Origin: Mortierella sp. BCC40632
Taxonomy: Eukaryota > Mortierellomycota > Mortierellomycetes > Mortierellales > Mortierellaceae
DNA length: 64,000 bases
Direction of reading: 5' to 3'
Assembly (NCBI GenBank): GCA_011634665.1
Contig: WAEK01000021.1
Location: forward strand, 174,501 to 238,500
Below the pieces are notes generated by a model that worked only from the letters and a program-made list of their open reading frames with translations, was not told where the DNA came from and searched no databases. The position numbers and the translations under genes are program-made. Each line of letters begins with the position of its first letter. Within the stretch, counting starts at the first letter, position 1. Of this stretch, positions 44,977 through 57,324 are shown one piece after another.

Positions 44977-45843
44977 TTAGTACTTGAAATAGACCTTGCT
45001 ACCAACAGTGAGCTGAGCCAACCTATCCGACTTGAACCATTCGCCCATTGTAGGATGTGCCTGTGCCAATTCACACAACTTCCAAAGAGCTGGAGTCGCC
45101 TGAGGATTGATCACACCCTCAATATCCTTCTCCATTCCTGAAGGGATCATGGTTAAAAAGGCTGGCACTAAAGTCGCCATCTTGATATCGGCCCATGTGA
45201 ACTTGTCACCAACGTAATGTCCATTGCTCCCATTGGCCTTTAGATGACCCTCTTGATTTTCAATCCAAGGTGCCAAATGATTCTTGTAAAAATCGGGTAC
45301 AACCTTGTCTCTGTTCTCGACAGGACAATAGAGGATCTTGTTCAGGAACATCTCTGCGAAATAGTCAATCGAGCTAGCAAATTCGTTTACAAGAAAATCT
45401 TCCCACTCGTTCGATCCCAAAAGATTGAACTTTCGGGCCAAGTAACGTTCAATGACCTGGGACTCTGACAGTTCGAGGACGACTCCTGAAGCAGTTGTCT
45501 CATAGAGAACAGGGAGGAAACCGAAGCGGTGCTCTTCTTCATAGCAGGCCAGTCCTATTTTCAAGAAATAAAGCGAGAAAGAGAAAACCAAGAGGTGAGA
45601 AAAGAAAGCTTTTGGTTCGGGAAGTGGACCCGATTGGAGCGTGAGAGAAGGTCAACTTACAGGAATGATGTCCTCATATTGGATATTTGCATAGGCAAAG
45701 AGGTTACGGATCACCGCACCACGAGCATTGGCACCAAAGAAAAGCAGCTTGTAGGTCGACTTTGTGTTTGCAGCATCACGGATAGCCTTGGAGAGTTCTC
45801 CAGACGAAGCCTTGGTCGCGACTGGAAAAGGAGTAGGAGTCAT
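44977..45843 (-). pseudogene. Glutathione S-transferase-like B4, frameshifted in exon 2
   Basis: Exon 1 (45661-45843) is intact and reads STYKLLFFGANARGAVIRNL. Using the acceptor shared with the other copies (exon 2 from 45554), one base is missing just after the Met-Lys-Lys codons: the + strand has GCGGTGCTC where B3 has GCGGGTGTTC. The frame then reaches a stop in the first quarter of the exon. The remaining frame to 44977 is open and GST-like (LELSESQVIERYLARKFNLL). A different acceptor after ATGAAGAAGAG, at 45536, would restore the frame with loss of six residues. So this is either a young pseudogene, a gene with a shifted splice site, or a base-call error. Confidence 0.75.
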
Positions 45844-47273
<1,430 letters not shown>

Positions 47274-47882
47274 TTAGAACTTGAAGAAGCCCTTGGTGCT
47301 AGCAGCGTACTGGGCATACTTGTCTGACTTGAGCCATTCACCGACTGTAGGATGTGCCAGGACCGTCTCACGAACCTTCAAAAGAGCAGGTGTTGTCTGA
47401 GGATTGATCACACCCTCAATATCCTTCTCCATCCCTGAGGGCACAAAGTTCAACAAAACGGAAAGTGTGGTCGCAATCCGGAGATCGGCCCATGTAAACT
47501 TGTCAGCCACATAGTGTCCATTGCTTCCATTGGCCTTCAAATGACGCTCATGGGCCTGAACCCAGTTTGACAACTGATTCTTGTAAAACTCGGGCACAAC
47601 CTTGGCTCTGTCCTGGACAGGGCAGAAGAGAAGCTTGCTCAAGATTTGGTCTCCGAATCCTTCAATCGAAGTGACATATTCGTTCACAAGGTGCTCCTCC
47701 CACTCGTTGTCTCCCAAAAGGTGGAACTTGCGGGCCAAGTAACGCTCAATGGCCTGGGACTCGGAAAACTCGATCACGGTACCCGAGGCAGTAGTCTCGA
47801 AGAGAATAGGGAGGAAACCGAAGCGGGTATCCTTCTTCATAGCAGGCCAGTCCTATTTCCAGGAAGGAAGGAGGGAGAGGGA

Positions 47883-47925
<43 letters not shown>

Positions 47926-48174
47926 CTCAAGAGGTGAGAATTAAGAACTACAGGTTCGAGAAATAGGACCTGAGTATAGCGTGAGAAAAGGTTGACTTAC
48001 AGCAATGACATCCTCGTATTGGGCATTGCCATAGGCCAAGATGTTGCGGATGGGTTCAGCACGAGCATTGAGAGGGAAGTAAACGAACTTGTAGGTCGAC
48101 TTTGTGTTGGCGGCATCACGGATAGCCTTGGAGAGTTCTTCGGACGAAGCCTTGGTCGCAACAGGAAGAGCCAT
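47274..48174 (-). CDS. Glutathione S-transferase-like protein B5
   Basis: 250 residues, two exons (48001-48174 and 47274-47852). The N-domain reads STYKFVYFPLNARAEPIRNI, closest of the B copies to the classical GRAEPIR form, with Tyr, Glu and Arg kept. The contact block is IEFSESQAIERYLARKFHLL. The start lacks three residues found in B1-B4. It is the most divergent B copy and probably the oldest branch. A TATAAATA box lies at 48307-48314 on the minus strand. Confidence 0.92.
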
Positions 48175-48306
48175 TGTAGAAATTTTATAAATATTTATAT
48201 AAAAAAGGATGCGAGTGTGTGTGAGAAGTGTTGGTATTGGGGCACCTGTGGGAAAGAGGATGTAGAGCTTGAGAAGTGATGAGGAATTGGAGGATGAGGG
48301 TCATGG

Positions 48307-48314
48307 TATTTATA
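48307..48314 (-). promoter_or_regulatory. TATA box of GST-B5
   Basis: TATAAATA on the minus strand, about 133 bp upstream of the start codon, a spacing similar to B1. Confidence 0.7.
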
Positions 48315-49017
48315 CTTTAATGGGGGAGGGTCCAAGCACTCTCCGTGTTGGAGACTCTTTCCTCTCTTTCTCACTCAGCCTTCACACTTGTGACCCAGCC
48401 ACAGACATTTTTTTTTTTTCCCTTGGGCCTTGTTAGCCTGCCATATGGCGATGGTGGAAGATGATGTTTGACCACTCAACTTGCCTTCACCCCGCTCCTC
48501 GTACCCAGTCCAAGGCAGTGCGCAGAGATAAGGTGTCTTGGCCAACAAAGTTGTTTGCCCACCCCAGAGTTAGTCAAGAAATACCTAGAACCAGCGTACA
48601 TGACACTCTGATTGGAGGAGAGGGAGTGGGCTATCTCTCTCTCACTTGTTGTGCTCTTCCCATTTGCTCCTTCAATTGCTCTTCTTCCTATTTCCAAAAA
48701 AAAAATGTAAGGTGTCCCGCTGGAGAGTATTCTAAAAGAAGGTTTGCGGTGCGACACCATTTTTTTTTTTTTTTTTTTATGTCCGCATCTGACAGGTAGG
48801 AGTTAGCGAGTTTGCTGCAAGAAAAATAAATACCTCTTTTGTTTTACTTGTTAGCTGTTTAAATTTGCTGACAAAAAGGAGACTGTCAGTCGGTACCTTG
48901 GACCGGACTTGATTTATGTACTGATGCATGCTCTTCCTTCCTTCTCTCACAGAGCCAAGCCAGCCATTTGATTAATAATCCTCATTCACAGCGTGGGCAA
49001 AAAAAAAAAAAAAAAAA

Positions 49018-49065
49018 CAACCAACCAACCAACCAACCAACCAACCAACCAACCAACCAACCAAC
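49018..49065. repeat. CCAA tetranucleotide array
   Basis: Nearly perfect CCAA units, about 12 copies, directly after an A run. The Gln-Pro-Thr-Asn open frame across it is a product of the repeat. Confidence 0.9.
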
Positions 49066-49548
49066 AACAGCATCTGGACTCTTTCCCCCATCCTCCTCCT
49101 CCCTTCTTCCCCAGTCCACAAGAAGAGGAGTGGCCATGTCCCAAGGAAAAATAGATCCCAGTTTTCCCTTTTCTCTCGATCTCTTTTTTCTTTCTTTCTT
49201 TCTCTCCCTTTCTTTCTCTCCCTCTCTCTCGTGTACGCATCTCCATCCTTTCTCTCTTTTCTTTCACGCTTCTCACGCTTCTCTCTTCTCTCTTTTTCTT
49301 TTCCTTCTCTCTCTCTTCCTTTCTTCAACCCATGTAAGTAATCATTCACCCGAAACATTTTTTTAAATATTTTTTTTTTTTCAAAAAAAAAAAAAAAAAA
49401 GAAAAAAGAAAAAGAAAAAAAAAAAAAAAAAAAAAGAGGACCACCATGGAAGCTTAACTCCCAAAACCTTTTTTGGGGGAAAGGGGATCTTTCTTTTCAA
49501 ATTTTTGCTGAAATTAAAAAGGGTAATAAGGTAAGAAAAATGGGATCC

Positions 49549-49580
<32 letters not shown>

Positions 49581-49861
49581 TGGGAGAGGAGAAAAAAAAA
49601 AAAAAAAAAAACGGAAGGGAAGGGAAGGGAAGGGTAGTTGTAAGTGGTAGTAGTATACAGATTGAGAAGGCGAGGTCAAGTCTCTCCTTCCTCCTTCTCC
49701 TCCGATGGCCACGTTTTCCTGACATGTTCCGTCGTCCTGACGCATCATCATCTTGGTTCAACACCCAACGCCCTTGCAACTATTTTTTCGTTTTTTTTTT
49801 TTTTTTTTTTTTTTTGGGAGAGAGAGAGAGAGGGAGGAGTGTCTTGAAGTTCTGCGAAAGT

Positions 49862-52656
49862 TTACGATAGGTGGAAGCTTCCTTGACCTTCAACATAGGC
49901 AAGACGGAATTTGGCCAAGGTCACCTCCTTGGAAGAGTAATCCGGCATCTTGAGATAGTTGGCACAAGTCATCACGGAAGGAAGATAGTCGTCCGCCTTC
50001 AATGGAGCAACATAAGGTTTGCACACAACCGTGAAATGGGGGTGAAGGTTCTTGAAGCCTATTCAAGTATACATTTCCCACACACACACAAAAAAAAAAA
50101 AAGGCAGGCAGGTCAATCTCGTCGAACAATTTGCCTAGCAATGTCCCTCGAATGCCAAAGGAGAAGAAACAAAGGATAGTGCCTCATCAAAATTACCTCC
50201 AATCGGAAGCTTTGGACTTCCAGTGATAAACTGCAGGAACTGACGCCTTTCTTCCTTGTTAAACTCGGTCATCATCCGAAGCAAGTTCTTGAAGGCTCGA
50301 CTCTCGCCACGGAATCCATGATCAGCCTTGATGGAATCAGCAAGCGCTAATGAACATCAACGATAATAGGGAGGGTCATATTTAGTTTCAACGGTTCACG
50401 TTTCTTAGACATGGACTCGCCAACGGAAAAATAATAATAATAAAGAGAACTCGCTGGACTTACTCTCATAGGACCAGTCTTCATCACCAGATCCAAACAA
50501 AGTGGCTAGCTCCTCCGATCGGAATCCACACAGATCTTGGATAGGGAACACGAGATTGAAGCCTCTTCGGAAGGCAGCAACTTGAGCCTCGACACCAATT
50601 CCAATCGTCATTTCCACTGTCAGTCGAATATACTCTTCTACATTGTAGATCGTCACCGGGATATTGGATCCGCCAGGCTATGTATGGAAAGAAAGAAAAA
50701 AAGACAAGATAAAGCCAGTTTGAGTTCGATTGTTTTTGCGAAGCCTCTGATTTGCATCATTGCCCCCCCCCCAGGCATCTCTTTACCTTGAGTTCAACTT
50801 CTGGATAACCAACAAGCGTAAAGTCCAAACTCATGTCCTCCAACTTGGATCCTTGAATCTCAATATCCTTTAGCGCCAACACACGCTCCTTGGCCGGCAA
50901 TTTGCAATCGTAAACTCGTTTCTTCTCTACTACAAAGCCATGAAGCATCTGCAAAGACCGAGCCAAGGTCGGATCAATCGCTCTCAATGCCTGAATCGTA
51001 GGCTTGAACGATCGACTCAGGACTTGACTGACAAACAACGGCGACAATGGAATATCAATAATCCTCGAGTCCAACATTGCCTTGGCAATAAACTGTCCCA
51101 GGGACTTGAACAACTTGAGGATTTTCCTAAGAGAATTGAAGAGTACAATGATCCAAGAGTTAGTCCCTTTTGTTGCTGTTGTTGTTTTTCGAATCCACAC
51201 AAATATCTATCAAGCTCTCCCTCTCCTGTCCATATTCCTTACCTCTCGTTTTCAGAGTGATCCTTCAACTGAACCATCGGTCGTGGGTACAATCCATAGG
51301 GTGCAGCAACATACTCACTCATTCCACCATCACCACTCGTATCCTCATCCCTCCAGAGCTTCAACGACTTTTTACAAAACTCCTTGGACACCAACGCATA
51401 AAATTCAAGAGTCGGTCCCAACCCTGTTCCTACTTCTTCAAAGTATTCCACCTCCAACATGGCTTGATTCGATCCATACAATTCCATCACTCGAACCGCG
51501 GACTCAAGTGCCCGTTGTCGAGATATGCGAACCTTTTGACGTTGGATTCGTCCTAAAAACATTTGAGAATCCTCTCTCGAATCCACAGCCGATTGTCCAT
51601 TCCGTTGTTGTTGGTTTTGCCATCGCATGATCGATCTCGAGAATCCAAACGAGGTCGATTGCAGATACGTGTACCGCGTCTCAAACGGGAACAAGAACGG
51701 GAATCCCGTCACTAGACCCGTCGTCCAAGAGGGCAAGCACGAACTTGCTACTATCAACGGCTCCTCCAATTGTCGGTCTACCTTGGCTGCAATCTTGCTG
51801 TTCGTAAACTCTTGAACATCCAAGTGATGCACTCGTCTGGGTTGATCTTCCTCAGAGTCATAGAACCGTCGCCAATCCTCATTCAAACCATGAAGTAAAC
51901 GCAACAGTCCCAGGATGGGTGCATACTCTGCATGCTGTGGAATCTCCTTGGGCATCTGGCAGGTAAAGGTGAGATCCGTATGGCTATTGCTGGTAGAGGG
52001 CGTGCTCATGGTAGGATACTTGGGTGCAGGACCATCCACTCGTCGATACTTGATTGGGTACATGGTGGACCATGAGCTCCGGCTCGACGAACTCTTGCCA
52101 TGCTTTCGCTCATACTCATGAATCGCCCCGTAAACCGTCGTGTCCGTGTCGATGGGAATGCCATGAAGAGAGAACTGGATATGCCATGGTGACGTAGATG
52201 CTGGCGAGGAGGAAGATGTACGCAGTGGGTTCACAGAGCCATTGTCCTTGGTCGATTCTGAACTAGGGGGCTTTGGGGTAGTTCCAGATGGAGTGTGTGG
52301 TCGAGATCCGCTCCCTGTTCCTGGCGTCATAGGGATACCATCGCTAACACTCTCCTGCGTTGCATCCGTCATTGCCACATCCGTATCAACATGCACTGAT
52401 GTCGACTCGACAGCCTTCATTTCCTCCTGGTCGTGCTCATCGAGATCATAGTCCATTTCCTCAATGTCACCCTCCTCGCTATCCTCACTATGCTCACTGT
52501 GCTCACTGTGCTCGTGATATCTCTTCTCGTCAATCTTCTTTCTCTCTTTTGAATCCGAGTCCGAGATGGCACAACTCTCCCCATCGCTCTTGCAATGGTC
52601 ATCCACATGGAGATTGGCAAGACGAGAGCTTCTCCGTGGCCTAGGCAGAGATTCCC

Positions 52657-52693
<37 letters not shown>

Positions 52694-55107
52694 GGTGGCG
52701 GTAGTGGCGTCGGCGACGGTGGTTGTGGTTGTGGTGGTCGAGGTGCGTTCTTCCTGCTCAGCCTCTGATCCACTCCTACTTGATTTGGAGGTACCATTGT
52801 TCGATCGCTTGTCCCGAGACGAAAGCCTGGGTTTCAAACGTGGCCTCAGATATTCGTCTAGGGTTCTAAAAGTCGCAATCGCATGAATCGAAACGACCAA
52901 GTTTTGATAACCCGGTGGGACCTCAGTTCCTTCTTCTGGTGAAAGACGTAGTCGAACCTGGGTCGCTAGACTGGAAGATGGGTTGCTCCTTGATTCTCCT
53001 ATCAGACTTTGGGCTGCCTCAACCTCGAATGTCTCCATGCGAGTCAAGGCCTCCTGCATCTTTCTCACTAGGATGCTGAAAGGGGTTGCCGAGCTCGACT
53101 TTTCACCATTCTCTGCATGAGGGGTCATGAATTCCTGAATAAATAACCGGACTCGTCTCTCCTGAATCAAAGCCTTGGTATCCTTGGCCTTGGTGGTCAA
53201 ATACGCCAACAGACTCGCAGGAAGTCCACTGTTTAGGAACTCAAACGACGAGACGCCTGCTGCGCCCAGACGAGAAAGCGTGACTGCGACCTCTTTGAGG
53301 GATCCATCTGCCGCCTCATCTTGTCCTCTGAGCCCATCCGAGAGCCGAGTCAGCTCCGCAAGGATGGACTTGGCATCGCTCCGTTCTGTGTTACTCAGAA
53401 CATCTTCCTGATCCTGACACATCTTGACAATGATGGCTGCACGTTCAAACACCCATTCTTTTGTCTTTCCAGAACCAAGCGTTCGTTCATCCTTTTGGGC
53501 TGCTACCACAGAACGAAGTCCGCTGGTCATGAAATGATGGAGTGTACGAAGCTGATCCATCGCCTGGCTCAATCCATTCGAGTACTGGTCTACGGGAGCT
53601 TGATCGCTCGAGCCGGTGGGGGTGTTAAGTTGTGCCCAGGTCGTATCCAATTCCTTCTCGATCGCATCCAGCTGATCACTTAAAGCGCGCTCGCCGCTTG
53701 GTCGCTCCCTAATATTCCTTAGGTCTGACATCAGCCCTCTCAATCGCTGGTTAGATCGGGTACCATTAGAGACGCTCTCCTTTTCTACTGGTTCAGTCGC
53801 TGTCGTTGTCGTTGATGTCGTTGATGCCGTTGATGCCGTTGTGGTAGTTGTTGTGGCTGTGGTCGTTGTAGTAACTTCCTTGACCTCTTCCTCAACCTTT
53901 TCTTCAACCGAGACTGGTGTTTGGTTCTTGTCCCTTCCCCCCTCAGTTGATTCTGATTTCTTGAGTCCCTTGGAAATAGATAATTCGGCTCCCAAACAGG
54001 CAATCTTGGAAACTTCAAAGGTGACTCCCTCCCTTTCGAAATAGACTCGGTAAACCGAGGGCATTTTGTCCATAAGGATATAGGTGATCTGAAGAGCTCC
54101 CACAACCAACGACTGATGCTCCTGTTGAGAAAATACTACTGCCAGGAAGCTGGCAAGTTCCACATTCTACATTTTTTTTTTTTTTTTTAAAAAAAAAATA
54201 AAAATAATAAAAAATGGCGCATGTCAGTACTCACAGTTAAAGAAAACAGGGGCTCACAAGACCAAATTTAACAAGAAGCACCGAAATAACACAGGGTCTT
54301 ACCTTGAGTACATCCTTCAAGACGACATCATTCGTAAAATAGACGAGTTTAACAAGTGCATTAATCGCTCGTTGACGTACTCTGAAGTGAACAGTAGAAG
54401 AGTAAACTTCGATCAAGGTCGGAATCAAGATCTTTGCAAGTTGGTGGACTCGTTCTGGGTGTGATTCAAGCAGCTCACTCCGCTTATCTGACTCACTCAT
54501 CACCGGTGTGGGTTTCATCTCGACATCCTCGCTGGTGGATTCCTGAGATTGTGACGGCAGTGGTGGTAGCGGTGGCGGTGGCGGTGGAGTTTGTGAAGTT
54601 TGTTGGTCATCGGTGGCCTTGCTCTCCTTTGCTGCCTTTGCATATTTGTACTCTGTATCAAACAGGGGGTTATCTAAATCAAGGAGAGTATCGAGTAAAA
54701 ATAAACAAATAAATGTCAGAACACTAGACTCTTACACTCCTAATGATCAGTATCGATACACATATTCTTAGAGGATGGAAGGGGGGGAGGGGCTACCTTT
54801 AGGAAGGGGAGGCAAAAGCTCGGTGATCACTGCAATAATCTCAGTAAGTTGCTCCTTTGGCCTGGCAGTGATGCTTGGCACCTTCAAGGCCTCTCGACTG
54901 TTGTCACTGGTCTGGGGTGCAGTCATTCCAGTCAGAATCAAGAAGAGTAGATCCACAATATCCGTCTCCAGAAGCATGAACCCAAGTGCTGAGGAATGTT
55001 CTGCAATTGTGCCCAAAAAGTGTAAAAGAAGGGTATAGATATGAGGTCTAAAAAAAATATCCCAAATGATTAGTCACTCTTATTTGTTCACACAGCACTA
55101 GCTTTCA

Positions 55108-55138
<31 letters not shown>

Positions 55139-57324
55139 ATGCCCTCTCTTACCCCACTACAACATTTGAATGAGGTGATAAAAGACCTAGGATCGACCTC
55201 AGAATGTCCTCAGTGATGATTGTCTGTTGCGGACAAAATAAAGCCCAGAAGTGGAGTGGTGATTGGAAATGAGCGCAGAAGAAAAAGAAAAAAAAAGTAG
55301 ATTTGTCATCATCCTGTTAGTGAGAGCTGAATTTCCAAGTGCTCCATAAGTATACTAAATATACGTCAAAAGGAGAATAAGAGAAGGGACAAAAGCAAGA
55401 AAGAACGTACCTGAAGATGCGCAGCGTTGGACTTGAAACTGTCTGCTAGACGGACAAAGCAAAGACATGCCTGCTCCACAATCTTTTGGTCAGGATACCG
55501 GATAATGTTCTCAAGATTCGGTAGGACATCCCTGACCATCGAAATACTATCTTGATGCATTCCTCGACAACAGTTGGCGGCTGTCTTGACCGCTGTCCTC
55601 TGTACATTCGTGGAGAAAAAGTCTAGGAACATCAAGACGGCTGATAGACCTCCTTCCCGCACAACTGCATGTGGGTACTCTGAAGAAATCTTTTCGAGTG
55701 TCTACTCCCATGATTGGACAAAAACGAAAAAAAAAAAAAAAAAAAAAAAAAAAATTAGTCAAGAGGGGATTAACAAGAGAGGAGAGGGGGGGGGGCAATT
55801 TCAAACAGAGATAACGGATCATTGCACATTGGATTCGAAATCAATGAGATCAGTCCGACTTACTGTTAACGATTGCTCAGCAAGGTCAATGTACTGGATC
55901 TCGATCAATTTGGAGCAAAGAATCGAAACAGAGCCTCCATAGACGACACTGCCAAGAGACGCAGGCATAGCCTCCATCAAGTTGGATAGACAACGACATG
56001 CCAACAACATGATCTCAGGGTTGTCATCGCCATCGCCACTTCCTCGCATCAAAAGAACAAGCTCCTTGACAAAGGAATCGCAACTAAAATATCCTGCCAA
56101 AGTGTCCTCGGTCGACACAGAGAGTAAAACTGCGAGATCCTGAAGCGCAATCAGCTGGATCGATGGATCTTCATATGCGCGGAGGTTGGTAAGGATGCCC
56201 TTGAGACGTGACGACATCCCAGAAACCATGCCACTCATGCTTCCTCCTGACGAGAAAAGTCCGTCATGATCGGTATGACTGTGATGTTGACCGTACTCAT
56301 CCTCATCCTCTTCATCCTCATCCTCTTCATCCTCTTCTTCGTCTTCTTCGTCTTCTACTTCCGGGTCTCGTTCTTCATCCTCATCATCATGTTCACTCTG
56401 AACCCTGTCTCGGTCGGTATGATCAAGGTTAGGCTCATCTTCATCCTCCTCTTCATGTTGTTCGGTTTCTGATTCTTCCTTTCGACCAGGTTGCTCATCC
56501 TGCTCACCCTCCTGTGCCTTGCCCTGTGAGGATGCTGAACAGTTGGCTTGGCTGAGCGACTTTTCATCATCGTCATGCTTCCCTGCCTCATTGAGGGGTG
56601 CATTGGTATGGGTCTCGTGCTCCCCTTGATTATCGCTTGCTCCTGGGGAGAGAGCCTTGGTGACAGGACTGGACCTCTTTTGATGAGTACTCATCTTGGA
56701 CTGACGCATAAACGAGTCAATGCTCTGAGCTGTAGGCTTTGCGTGCGATCCAGCAGTCCAGTGTCGTTGTTGTTGCTGCTGCTGCTGCTGTTGTTGCTGC
56801 TGTTGCTGCTGTCGAGTGATCGCAGATGATTTGGAGCTAGTGGTAGTGGTAGCAGTGGTGGGTTTATTGGAAGCTCCAAGAGGATTGGGTCTTGGCTGCT
56901 TGGATCGGGAAATGTCTTGCGCAGAGGCTATCTGTTCGCTCAAAGATCGCTTTCGGGAAGCGGATGCGGAGGGCAAGCAAGGCGGTGAGAGCGGAGCGAC
57001 TGAACAAGACGACAGAGGTAAACCTGCACGCTTTCCGTCCAGACCTGAAGAAAAAGTGAGAAAGTCCTGCCGCGCCTTTTCAGAAACCCTTGCCTGGGAA
57101 CGGGTGATGGGATGGGATGGTTCAGACAATAGACACTGTGACGGCCGGACACAAGCTGGGGCTGGGAAGGAGCGGGCGTGGTAGGCGAACGGTGGCGGGG
57201 CAGATGTTGTGGACTGCGGCAATGGAGATAAGGAAGACGATGGCAAGTGGACGGAAGGAAAGGACGGGGCTGACGGTCTTGTTCGGGAGCTGCGGGCGCG
57301 AGGTGGTTCCGGCCGAGGAGGCAT
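49862..57324 (-). CDS. HECT E3 ubiquitin ligase, TRIP12/UPL3/Ufd4 type
   Basis: Ubiquitin-protein ligase of 2,089 residues in ten exons: 55864-57324, 55411-55701, 55153-55223, 54797-55047, 54303-54673, 51243-54166, 50787-51126, 50464-50677, 50197-50346 and 49862-50058; the phases sum exactly. The N-terminal 350 residues are disordered, with a polyGln run (56766-56814) and a long Asp/Glu belt. An armadillo-like repeat domain follows (SRLKGILTNLRAYED, LEKISSEYPHAVVREGG). The middle has Thr and acidic runs. The HECT domain begins before EVEYFEEVGTGLGPTLEFY and includes RSIDDLxLxF-like DMSLDFTLVGYPEVELK, then FLQFITGSPKLPIGGF and catalytic Cys at about residue 2056 in SVMTCANYLKMPDYS, and it ends SFHLS. 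These features match TRIP12/UPL3/Ufd4, which act in the ubiquitin-fusion degradation pathway. Exon 6 alone is 2.9 kb. Confidence 0.96.
56766..56814 (-). repeat. CAG/CAA repeat coding for polyglutamine in the HECT ligase
   Basis: About 15 consecutive Gln codons, with CAG mixed with CAA, near residue 180 of the ligase. It is likely length-polymorphic between strains. Confidence 0.9.

Larger units (their letters stand above)
48175..49861. other. Spacer between GST-B5 and the HECT ligase 3' end
   Basis: B5 promoter to about 48560, including GTCTTGGCCAACAAAG. After that there are A and T runs (48759-48779, 48999-49016, 49377-49435, 49550-49610), a CCAA repeat (49018-49065) and CT-rich DNA. No gene. 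Confidence 0.75.

Noticed and set aside
48968..49366. Gln-Pro-Thr-Asn repeat protein
   Set aside because: It is a reading of the CCAA microsatellite followed by CT-rich DNA.
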